NCBI GenBank assembly: GCA_025359245.1 | Contig: JANYGW010000072.1 | Location: forward strand, 1-64,000 | Reading direction: 5' to 3' | From: Massilia sp. | GTDB taxonomy: Bacteria > Pseudomonadota > Gammaproteobacteria > Burkholderiales > Burkholderiaceae_D | DNA: 64,000 nt | Shown: one piece after another, positions 34,729 to 42,164 of the stretch | How positions within the stretch are numbered: the first letter of the stretch is position 1 | How the letters are laid out: each line of letters opens with the position of its first letter | Made by a program: the position numbers and the translations under genes | Notes under the pieces: model-generated | The model's input: the letters and a program-made list of their open reading frames with translations, nothing else | The model's database searches: none | Told to the model about the DNA's origin: nothing

Positions 34729-35291
34729 GCTGGCCCTACCAAAATGATTTTGCTGATGGGATTGGTGCGCCCGGGAAGCAACAGTTCCACTTCCAGGGCG
34801 AGCGCCGGGTCTTGCATCAGGCGCAGATGGATCTGGCGCGCACCCAATTCCAGGCGCACGCCGGCGCTGCCGTCGGCGCCGGCCAGCGCCGCTGCCCACG
34901 CGCGCTCGATGACCGCAACGTCGCGGCTGGCCGGCGATTCGGTGCGCACCAGCCCGCCCTTGCCGATCCGGTAGGAAATCACCTCGTAGCGCTCTGGCTG
35001 GCCATCCTCGACGACGCTGCGCAGCAGCCAGATACCCTGTTCCGTGGCCAGCATGGGCGCATGGGCGGGAAAATCAGCCACACTGACGACCTGCGCGCAG
35101 TCGCTTTGCAGCTGGGCAAACGCCAGCTGCATCCCCGCGAATTGTTCCATGTCCGCCGTCAGGCTGGCACGCGAGCGGATGATGCTGTCCAGGCCGCGCC
35201 AGCCCAGCACGGCAACGATGGCGAGGATCGCAATGGCGACCAGTAATTCGATCAGCGTGAAGCCGGCCTGGCGCTGGCGCTTAAAAAACAT
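34725..35291 (-). CDS. gspJ: Type II secretion minor pseudopilin GspJ
   Basis: 188 residues. Short leader MFFKRQRQAG, then the N-methylation motif FTLIELLVAIAILAIVAVLG with Glu5. After the helix come the family's SIIRSRASLTADMEQFAGMQ and the D-V-x-R-type C-terminal strands. The prepilin peptidase cuts at G|F. Overlaps gspI by 11 bases and gspK by 4, so the three are one operon. It forms the pseudopilus tip complex with GspI and GspK. Confidence 0.92.
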   Translation of the reverse strand: MFFKRQRQAGFTLIELLVAIAILAIVAVLGWRGLDSIIRSRASLTADMEQFAGMQLAFAQLQSDCAQVVSVADFPAHAPMLATEQGIWLLRSVVEDGQPERYEVISYRIGKGGLVRTESPASRDVAVIERAWAAALAGADGSAGVRLELGARQIHLRLMQDPALALEVELLLPGRTNPISKIILVGPA

Positions 35292-35679
35292 GGGGCACGA
35301 CCTGGATCAGCTTGACGATGCGGCGCGCGGCGCCGCGCGTGTTGCCGACGCTGACTTCGACGCGGCGAAAATTTGGATTTGGCAAGGCACTGACCTGCTC
35401 CGTGCAGATGAGGTGGATGTCGCCTTGCGAGCAGTCGAAAATATTGGTGCCGATGGCGGGCCACTCGGCGTCGATGCGAATATGGGCGAAGCGGTTTTCC
35501 GCCGACCACGTCGCCAGCGTAATTTCGCGCATGGCCTCGTTATTGCCTGCCAGGCTGCCGACGGCGCGCAGGCAGGCGCCCAGCGCGGTGCCGACGATGA
35601 CCAGCGCGACCAGCACCTCGAGCAGCGTGAAGCCGGCATTGTGGCGAGGTGTCAGGCTGGGGCGGTCGAGTGTCAACAT
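35281..35679 (-). CDS. gspI: Type II secretion minor pseudopilin GspI
   Basis: 132 residues. Leader up to RHNAG, then FTLLEVLVALVIVGTALGAC with Glu5, then the GspI block LAGNNEAMREITLATWSAEN and NRFAHIRIDAEWP. The start at 35679 is the only Met before the leader. A TATAAT lies only about 10 bases upstream (35694-35689), so the message may be leaderless or nearly so, or transcription starts elsewhere. It is the first gene of a gspIJK operon; the remaining gsp genes are not in the window. Confidence 0.9.
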   Translation of the reverse strand: MLTLDRPSLTPRHNAGFTLLEVLVALVIVGTALGACLRAVGSLAGNNEAMREITLATWSAENRFAHIRIDAEWPAIGTNIFDCSQGDIHLICTEQVSALPNPNFRRVEVSVGNTRGAARRIVKLIQVVPHVF

Positions 35680-35709
35680 GAGATGGCCATTATACGGGTT
35701 GATGGATGC

Positions 35710-35740
35710 AAAAAGCCCCCGGGCCATGCGGACCGGGGGC
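35710..35740 (-). terminator. Terminator of the PPC-domain protease gene
   Basis: GCCCCCGG (35715-35722) pairs with CCGGGGGC (35733-35740), followed on the minus strand by five U. It separates the protease gene from gspI, so the gsp operon needs its own promoter. Confidence 0.8.
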
Positions 35741-35760
35741 GGTGCTGCTCAATGACGATA

Positions 35761-38214
35761 TTAATCCGAACCGGTCAGCGTGACACCGCTGTAGGTTGCA
35801 TAACCGTAGACCATCACGTAGTACGTGCCCGCTGCTGGCGACGTGATCGTGACCGTCTCGGTGGTGGTCGAACCTTCCGAGCTTTTCAGGTACGAGCTCG
35901 TGGTCGGCGCCGAACCGACTTGCACAAACAGGTCGGCGTCGCCGCTGCCGCCGGTGGTCTTGAAGGTGACGCTAGGGCGGCCAGCTGGAACGACCAGCGT
36001 GTAGACCTTGGACGAACCAGCCGAACCGGCCAGGCCGGTGACTGGAACGCCGTTGGTGAGCACATTGGTGGAACCGGCAGCGTACTTGGCCACCAGCGAA
36101 ACGCCGCTCGAGGCAGCATAGCCGTTAACCATCACGTAGTAGGTGCCGGCAGCCGGATTGGTAATGGCGATGTGCTCGGTGGTGGTCGAGCCGTCCGATT
36201 TTTGCAGGTAGACCGAGGTCGTTGGTGCCGAACCGAGCTTGACATACAGGTCGGCGTCGCCGCTGCCACCGGAAGTATCGAACGTCAGGCTGGTCTGGCC
36301 GGCCGGCACGACGAAGGTATACATCTTGTTCGCGCCTGCTGCCAGCGAGATGCCGGTCACTGCGACGCCGTTGCTCAGCGCGGTGCCCTGGGGCGCCGTG
36401 CAGCCACTCGTATCATAGCCTGGTGCCACTGCCGGGGTGCAAGAGCCGCCGCCAGTGTAGGTCGAATACATGTGGGTGTACGCGGTGCCGGTATAGTTAG
36501 GCAAGCCAGCAGCGGTGCAGGTGGTTGCCGAGCCATTGATGACGGTGGCGTTGCAGGCAGGACCGCTGTTACCCATCGCGGCCGCGAAGTTAGCCATGTT
36601 CAAGCTGCCGTATCCGCTCGCGTAGTCCCAGCCCGCCTTGGCGGTTTCACCACCATTCGCGCCGGAAGTGATGTCATGGAACATGCCTGGTGTGGTGGCC
36701 GCTTTTTGATAGATTGCCGCAGCCGGGAACGCCAGGGTATTGTTGTTCATCGACTGAACACGGGCCCAGAAGCCGGTAAAGATCGGGGCCGCCAGACTGG
36801 TACCGCCGATTTGCTGGTTCGCACCACTGATCAGCACCAGGGCGCCGCTGTTCGGATCGGCATCGAAGGAGATGTCGGGTGTGCCGCGCTTGGTCGACGT
36901 ACCGAGCACGCCGGCATTGATCTGCCAGCTTGGTGCCGCTTCGGTCAGGCTAGGTGCGCCGCCGGCGCCGCCACCAGCACTTTGCTGGCATTGCGCGGCG
37001 GTAGTGCATGCCCACACCGATTCCGACTGGTAGGTGGTGCCGGAGGTGTTGAGCAGGGAACCGCCGATCGACATCACGTAAGGCGAGACCGAAGGATAGC
37101 TGGCCGAATTGCCAGGTCCGCCGCACTCGTAAGAACCGGAATCGCCGGACGAGACCGAGAAGGTCTGGCCCTGGGCGACGGCGGTCTGGAAGATCTGGTC
37201 ATTGCTGGCCATGATGCCGGACGACTGGGCATCGGTTTCGCACTCGCCCAGCGATACGTTGATCGACTTGGCCACATTGTCGCCGACGGCGCGGTTGTAG
37301 GTCGAGGTCAGGTCGGCATCGCTGAGGGTGTTGGCCGTGTACAGGATCATTTGGTTGATGGTACCGCCAGCGGTCGCGAGCGCATCCTGGGTATCCATAT
37401 TCCATTCGCCTACGCCGGCCGTGTCGGAACTGGCGGCGCCGACGGTGACGGTGGTGATATTCGGTGCTGGAAAGCCCTTGTTCGATGCGAAGGTGCGCAA
37501 GTCGGCCACGGTCTGGGTCATGCTGCCCTGAGTGATAATACCGATTTTCGCATTGATGGCGCTCGGCAGGCTGGATGCGTTGTAAATGGCGGCGAAATCG
37601 GTCGGGCTGTGGCCGGACACGGTGTTCGTATGCACGCCATTTGGCTTGGCCATCATGACATGATGCAAATGCACCGTTTGCAAGCCGTGTACGGCCAGCA
37701 CGATCTTGCTCAGCGATTGAGGAACGGCGGCGGCGCTGATGTTGGCAAACGCGGCGCGCCCCCCCACATCATAGGTATGGATGTCGGTATTGAATCCGGT
37801 CTTGACCGAGGTCGTCGTGCCATCGGCACTGACGAGCATGCGGTTGTCCGAGATCGTGACGTTCCGGAAACCGCTCCTGGTCAAATGGTCGGCGACCGCT
37901 TGCGCCTGCGCCTGCGTCGGCGCATAGCTGGCCATGAACTGCGCGCTGGTGATCGGATGCGTCACACGGCCAGCCATGATGTTGTTGGTCAGCGTATCAA
38001 GGTCGGCTTTATTGCGCAAATTGAGCGAGACGACGACGTGCGTCGGTGCCCCTGCCGTCATCGCGTTGAGGTGGGTCGTGCTGGCGGGAATGCGCGGCGC
38101 TTGCGTCGCTGTGTTGACCCAAGCTTCTGTCGCCGCTTGTGCCGACGCACCGATTGTTGCCAGAACTAGCGCAGCTGCGATGGGCAGCATCTTGTAGTTA
38201 CCGTGAAAATTCAT
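35761..38214 (-). CDS. Secreted S53 (sedolisin) protease with two C-terminal PPC domains
   Basis: 817 residues, signal peptide ending in ASAQA near residue 27. The propeptide covers about 28-200. The catalytic domain has Glu and Asp four apart in GEWNMDTQDAL near 268-278, the oxyanion Asp in VSSGDSGSYE and the nucleophile in IGGTSLAAP near 470. A Cys-rich linker (near 560-610) leads to two tandem PPC domains, each with VPAG-x-x-S-x-TF-x-T-x-GGSGDADL and PAAGTYYVMV-x-GYA. PPC domains are usually trimmed after secretion. A pseudomonalisin-type acid protease is the best guess. It lies next to gspIJK, and type II secretion is the probable exit route. GGAG precedes the ATG. Confidence 0.93.
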   Translation of the reverse strand: MNFHGNYKMLPIAAALVLATIGASAQAATEAWVNTATQAPRIPASTTHLNAMTAGAPTHVVVSLNLRNKADLDTLTNNIMAGRVTHPITSAQFMASYAPTQAQAQAVADHLTRSGFRNVTISDNRMLVSADGTTTSVKTGFNTDIHTYDVGGRAAFANISAAAVPQSLSKIVLAVHGLQTVHLHHVMMAKPNGVHTNTVSGHSPTDFAAIYNASSLPSAINAKIGIITQGSMTQTVADLRTFASNKGFPAPNITTVTVGAASSDTAGVGEWNMDTQDALATAGGTINQMILYTANTLSDADLTSTYNRAVGDNVAKSINVSLGECETDAQSSGIMASNDQIFQTAVAQGQTFSVSSGDSGSYECGGPGNSASYPSVSPYVMSIGGSLLNTSGTTYQSESVWACTTAAQCQQSAGGGAGGAPSLTEAAPSWQINAGVLGTSTKRGTPDISFDADPNSGALVLISGANQQIGGTSLAAPIFTGFWARVQSMNNNTLAFPAAAIYQKAATTPGMFHDITSGANGGETAKAGWDYASGYGSLNMANFAAAMGNSGPACNATVINGSATTCTAAGLPNYTGTAYTHMYSTYTGGGSCTPAVAPGYDTSGCTAPQGTALSNGVAVTGISLAAGANKMYTFVVPAGQTSLTFDTSGGSGDADLYVKLGSAPTTSVYLQKSDGSTTTEHIAITNPAAGTYYVMVNGYAASSGVSLVAKYAAGSTNVLTNGVPVTGLAGSAGSSKVYTLVVPAGRPSVTFKTTGGSGDADLFVQVGSAPTTSSYLKSSEGSTTTETVTITSPAAGTYYVMVYGYATYSGVTLTGSD

Positions 38215-38441
38215 CTAAAATTCTCCATCATTCATCATTGTTATAGTGATAAATGGTCCATTCAAGAGTGAGCAAGAACGGACCGGTTTGGTGCTGCTTG
38301 GACGGCAAAGTGGTTTACCTTGCCGTCGGCGGCGTCGCCCTCACCGATAGACTGCGTCGGCGCTGGCGTTGCCTGGACCAATCCGGGGAGCCGGTTGCAC
38401 TCCCCGCATCGATATTCGTGAAATCTGTGTGTGCCTCGTGC

Positions 38442-39065
38442 CTACCAATGCAGCGTCGCGCCCAAATACACAATCTGGTCGATGGGCGCGCTGCGGGCGG
38501 GCATGTGCACCCGGACGTTCTGATTGATGCGCGCGATGCGTTTGCGCAGCTGCGCGAGCGCCGCTTCGCATAGCCGTGCGGTATTCGTAATGACAACATG
38601 GGTGGCCATGGCGATGTATTGGGCCCATGCCGATGGAATTGACTGCCTGCGTTCCAGGTCGGCGGTATCGAGCGAGAGCACGATGGCATCGAGCATGCAG
38701 GAGCGGCCGATTGCCTCATGCGTGAACAGCACTTCTGCCACTGCGGCGATCTGGTCCGGTCGAGACACCACCACCACCCGACCGAAGCAGCGCTGTCCCG
38801 CAGCGTGCTGGTGCAACAATTCATCGAGCGCCCGGGACAGGTCCTTGTCCACGTTGCACAGCACGCAGCCATTGGCGAGCTGGTTGAACGTGACGGCGTC
38901 CTGCCCGGAGGCGTCATCCGCAAGGCGAAATTTGTCCCGGTCCGAGGGAACGACCAGCGCGAACGCATGGGCGCTGCATTCCCATTGCAAACGCCGGATC
39001 AGGTCTGCGCAGGAGTCGTGCAACAGGCGTGTCATGATAGTCACAGGGAGTTGTGACGTGACCAT
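38442..39065 (-). CDS. CobW/G3E-like protein with degenerate nucleotide- and metal-binding motifs
   Basis: 207 residues from ATG 39065 (GGAGG upstream). The layout follows COG0523/CobW proteins: LPVTIMTRLL at 6-15 equals their 'LPVTVLTGFLGAGKT', NGCVLCNVDKDLSRALDELL at 66-84 equals 'NGC(V/I)CCT-x4-DL', then the VSRPDQIAAVAEVLF and LDAIVLSLDTADL strands. All key positions are lost, though: the P-loop reads TRLLHDSCAD (Arg13, His16, Ser18, Cys19, Ala20 where G, G, G, K, T are needed), the CxCC is C67-V-L-C70 and the base-recognition NKxD is NTAR at 161-164. It cannot bind GTP in the normal way. The C-terminal CobW_C domain is also absent. It is a pseudo-GTPase or a decayed metallochaperone, beside other metal-related genes. 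Confidence 0.7.
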   Translation of the reverse strand: MVTSQLPVTIMTRLLHDSCADLIRRLQWECSAHAFALVVPSDRDKFRLADDASGQDAVTFNQLANGCVLCNVDKDLSRALDELLHQHAAGQRCFGRVVVVSRPDQIAAVAEVLFTHEAIGRSCMLDAIVLSLDTADLERRQSIPSAWAQYIAMATHVVITNTARLCEAALAQLRKRIARINQNVRVHMPARSAPIDQIVYLGATLHW

Positions 39066-39255
39066 AGAACCCTCCGGTTTTCACCAACGGATAGGCGCGC
39101 GCGTTCCGGCGCACAGTACGCCAGGAGCACAGGCAACAGAGTCCATGTCAATAGGTCAAGCGTTCAGACGGCGAGAAGCGAACGAGTCCGGCGCTGAGCT
39201 TGCGCAGCGTGCACAAGTGAGCGCGCGCGCAATGACAAGGATGCGTAAAGGAGAT

Positions 39256-39615
39256 TTACGCGGACAGCGGCGGGGGCCCGCAGCTGGGAGGGGAGACCGG
39301 ATGAAAGAGGTCGACCATGGAGGGCGGCGTTGAAACCAGCAAATAGTAAAAGTTCGCCGGCGCTGATGGTTCTGCTACCAAGGGGGCGGCCGGAATATCG
39401 TCCAGCGTGTCGAAAGCGAGATTGCAAACGATGCAGTCATCTTCATCGAGGGCGCCCGAGGCATGCTGGTGCGACACGGCGGCGAACAGCATGACGACCA
39501 GCGTCAACATGCTCACCAGGGCGACACCCGCTTGCCACCGGGCGCGCGCGCGCGCAGGCAGCAGCGTGGCCTGATTCGCGAGTCCCGTTAAATGATGGCG
39601 TACAGTGCAAAGCAT
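39256..39615 (-). CDS. Small membrane protein, DUF2946-like
   Basis: 119 residues from ATG 39615 (GGAGA nine bases upstream). One hydrophobic helix (GVALVSMLTLVVMLFAAVSH) is followed by H-Q-H and then DDCIVCNL, the His-cluster plus C-x2-C arrangement seen in DUF2946 proteins associated with metal (often copper) homeostasis. The tail ends in VSPPSCGPPPL, the Pro-rich end common in this group. It probably sits in the inner membrane with the Cys/His part in the periplasm. The metal is not known. It lies just upstream of the CobW-like gene on the same strand. Confidence 0.6.
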   Translation of the reverse strand: MLCTVRHHLTGLANQATLLPARARARWQAGVALVSMLTLVVMLFAAVSHQHASGALDEDDCIVCNLAFDTLDDIPAAPLVAEPSAPANFYYLLVSTPPSMVDLFHPVSPPSCGPPPLSA

Positions 39616-39840
39616 GGTGTCGATCTCCGATCTGATCGAACAACATAGCATGGAAATTTTGGCGGCGATGATAAATAGTAAAACGAGACAATTTTATATC
39701 GGTATGTACAGATTTGGACAGGAATTAACACCTTGAGCAATATTGGATTGCCATTTTTCGCCGCCGCGGCTGTTTCGTGCCTGGGCCAGCGCACAGGCAG
39801 CGATGATGGATCGCCGTGAGTAGCAATGTCGGCGTGACCA

Positions 39841-40158
39841 TTATTTGTCTTTTGCTGCCTCTGGATGGCTGGCCATCCATGCGTCCAGGAGTGCGATTTC
39901 TTTGGTTTGGGCTTCGATGACCTTTCTTGCCAATTTTTTCAGCTGTTTGTCGTCGCCATGCGCCAGTTCGGTCTTCGCCGCCTCGATGGCTCCTTGAGAA
40001 TGGTCGCGCATCCTCATCACGAAGTCATAGTCGACGGCCGCTGGCGCAAGTGGCATGGCGTACGAATGGGTTTGTGCCGTCGCGAGTGCGGGGCATAGCA
40101 GCGCCACGGCACAGGACAACAGCGCGATACTCTTGGTCAAGATTTGTGAAATGCGCAT
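39841..40158 (-). CDS. DUF305 family secreted protein
   Basis: 105 residues, ATG with AAGGAG upstream. Signal peptide to ATAQT near residue 30. The mature part is one DUF305 four-helix unit: DYDFVMRMRDHSQGAIEAAK (M-x-x-H-x-x-A motif), then KLARKVIEAQTKEIALLDAW. DUF305/CopM-type proteins bind copper or silver ions through Met and His in the periplasm. The usual second half (with another H-H-x-x-A motif) is reduced. It is a single gene, near the CobW-like and DUF2946-like genes, which suggests a small metal-handling neighbourhood. Confidence 0.8.
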   Translation of the reverse strand: MRISQILTKSIALLSCAVALLCPALATAQTHSYAMPLAPAAVDYDFVMRMRDHSQGAIEAAKTELAHGDDKQLKKLARKVIEAQTKEIALLDAWMASHPEAAKDK

Positions 40159-40287
40159 AGTGAGCTCCTTCGATTCATTGTTAAGTTATTGGGTCTGCGG
40201 TATGGCGCGCTCAATCTTAGCCCAAGCGCGTCGAATCTGAAGCGCGGTGCGGATTTGGCGATGTCTAAGAACGGGCGTGGGGCCAAA

Positions 40288-40321
40288 TAAAAAATAGCCC
40301 ACTGTGAAGCGGGCTATTTTT
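40288..40321. terminator. Bidirectional rho-independent terminator
   Basis: AAAAATAGCCC (40290-40300) pairs perfectly with GGGCTATTTTT (40311-40321) around a 10-base loop. On the minus strand it ends the TPR gene (stop at 40401). Confidence 0.9.
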
Positions 40322-40400
40322 CTTGTCCTGATTTGTTGTGCACGCGGCGCGCCAACGGATCAGGCTTGGCGCGCCCTGGATGCGGGCCGGCAGTTGCTGC

Positions 40401-41399
40401 TCACGGCGGCATGCCGGCGGCCTTGACATGCAAGCGCTGCTCGCACGCATGGCCAGCCTTGTATTCGACGAAGGCGGTCGCAAAATCGTTCAAGGCTGCA
40501 GCATATTCCGCGGCGTCAAAATGCTGCTGTATCAGCATGTCGACGAAACCGTCAGCGGCCGCAATCGCTTGCGCTTCCTTTACTGCCTGCAGCGCCATTT
40601 CAAAATTGCCGCTACGGGCAAAAACCTTGGCTTTGACTGCAAAGATGTGCGCCTCGCACCATCGGAAATTGACTTGGCGGGCGGCCGCCAGTCCCGCTTC
40701 AAGGTAGGCCATGGCGCGTTCCAGCGCACCGTCTGCCAAGGCAATCTTGCCGAGATAGAGATTCGATTCCGCCAGATAGTCGAACAGCTGGTGTTCCGAG
40801 CAAATCCTGAACGTTTCCTCCAAAATGGCCGCGGCCTCTTGCGGCCGTTCCAGTTCGATCAGGCCGACTGCCAGGTTAATCTTGACCTTGACGTCCAGGT
40901 GCGGGTCGCCCACTTCGACCGTGCGCGCCTGCGCTTCGGTGAGCATGGCCAGGGCGGCGGCATGATCGCCGGCGCCCTTGTAGACTTGTGCCAGTCCGAC
41001 TTTGGCCAGGATCCAGGTCTCGGCATCGCCGCCGGTCTGCTTGATGACGGCAATGCAGCTGTCCCAATATTGAATGGCGCGCCGGTAATCGCCACCGGAG
41101 TAGTAACCGCGCGCAAGGCGCTCGAGGATCTTCGCTTCGTAGATCGGCAAGCAGGAACCCTGGGCCGCTTGCTGGGCCGCCAGCAGAGAGTCGCGCGCTT
41201 CGGTCGATCTGCCGAGGTGATCCATGATCTTCCCGTAGCGCTCGGCCGCGCGCACATACACCGGCGGCTCCCACAAGTACGATTCAACAAACACTTGCTT
41301 GCAAAGCTTCAACGCCTCTTCGGGGTCGACATGCATCGCCGCGTCGATGCGATCGAACACCGTTTGCCATTGTGAGACAGGATCCCGCTGTGAATTCAT
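40401..41399 (-). CDS. TPR-repeat protein
   Basis: 332 residues made almost entirely of tetratricopeptide repeats (for example ILERLARGYYSGGDYRRAIQ, AKVGLAQVYKGAGDHAAALA, NLYLGKIALADGALERAMAY, AVKAKVFARSGNFEMALQAV), about seven in all. There is no signal peptide or membrane helix, so it is cytoplasmic. The repeat set and the final VEYKAGHACEQRLHVKAAGM resemble the sensory half of TPR-GGDEF cyclases of this bacterial group, which normally continue into a GGDEF domain. Here the protein stops and a strong terminator follows, so it is either a stand-alone scaffold or a truncated cyclase. The ribosome site is weak. Confidence 0.8.
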   Translation of the reverse strand: MNSQRDPVSQWQTVFDRIDAAMHVDPEEALKLCKQVFVESYLWEPPVYVRAAERYGKIMDHLGRSTEARDSLLAAQQAAQGSCLPIYEAKILERLARGYYSGGDYRRAIQYWDSCIAVIKQTGGDAETWILAKVGLAQVYKGAGDHAAALAMLTEAQARTVEVGDPHLDVKVKINLAVGLIELERPQEAAAILEETFRICSEHQLFDYLAESNLYLGKIALADGALERAMAYLEAGLAAARQVNFRWCEAHIFAVKAKVFARSGNFEMALQAVKEAQAIAAADGFVDMLIQQHFDAAEYAAALNDFATAFVEYKAGHACEQRLHVKAAGMPP

Positions 41400-41669
41400 G
41401 GGTTACTTTTACACCAAAAATGAAGACTAACAACACATCAATGCGAGGCGCTCTTGCCGCGCAAGCCAGGTCCGATCTCCGGCTTGGCGCAGTTGCCGGC
41501 GCGTGCCTGAAAACCAAACCAGATATTACATTTAGCTGCGGCTTAATATAGCACCTGTGGCGGTCATTCTGTTGCTGCGTCGTCACACTTGTCCTGTTTG
41601 ACGTTTCTTTGTTTGGCAATGTGTAACCGTCAAGGTAGACAATTCGTCAAGACAATCGAGGGGGCGGCA
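41400..41669. other. Intergenic, 270 bases
   Basis: Upstream region of the TPR gene and of the toxin-like pseudogene (divergent). No gene or clear repeat seen. Confidence 0.4.
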
Positions 41670-42109
41670 ATGCCATCTTACAAAACACTGGGAATGTCCT
41701 TAACCGGGGGAATGCAGAAGGACATCAACGATTGCTCAACACTGCCGGCGGGCACCAAGGTTATTTCATCTTCGTCATGGATGGCGACGGCAACATCTAC
41801 ACCGCCGACAAACGGGTAGTGCGGTACCACTCGTCATTTCTTGCCGGAGGCCCAGTCGCGGCGGCAGGCGCCTGGAGCGCGGTTTGCGGCGCGGTGACCA
41901 ACGTGGGCAATGCCAGCGGTCACTAAATGCCGCCCTATGACTATACCGAGCAAATACTGACAGAACTTAAACGGCGGAGTGTCGATAGCGCGGGAATCCA
42001 AACCAATTGGACCGGGCTCAGCTCTTCCAATATCGAGAGGGTTGGCAAAAAGCGCAATTACATGGTCGAGCGACTGGGACCCAAAGGCATCGTCGCATTC
42101 CCATTTTGA
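41670..42109 (+). pseudogene. Decayed gene with a toxin-like C-terminal domain
   Basis: ATG 41670 opens MPSYKTLGMSLTGGMQKDIN. Near 41740 the reading shifts to another frame, which continues GYFIFVMDGDGNIYTADKRV, VRYHSSFLAGGPVAAAGAW and ASGH. A TAA at 41924-41926 then interrupts, and the same frame resumes PPYDYTEQILTELKRRSVDS to 42109. The pieces together read like one domain (FVMD-x-x-GNIY ... HSSFLAG-x-PVAAAG ... SGHY-x-P) that I associate with C-terminal parts of bacterial toxins and effectors. One frameshift and one nonsense codon make it non-functional. It is an orphan with no partner gene. Confidence 0.55.
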
Positions 42110-42164
42110 TGCGCTGATGACGCCTGGCAGGGTGCGCCGCGGCCGCGATACGATGCCGGCTGCG

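Noticed and set aside
35044-38169. Long plus-strand open frame (about 1040 codons) opposite gspI and the S53 protease
   Set aside because: Arg/Gly-rich translation without domains, lying over two well-supported minus-strand genes and a terminator.
38253-38573. Plus-strand frame upstream of the S53 protease
   Set aside because: No ribosome site, no similarity, and its second half is antisense to the CobW-like gene.
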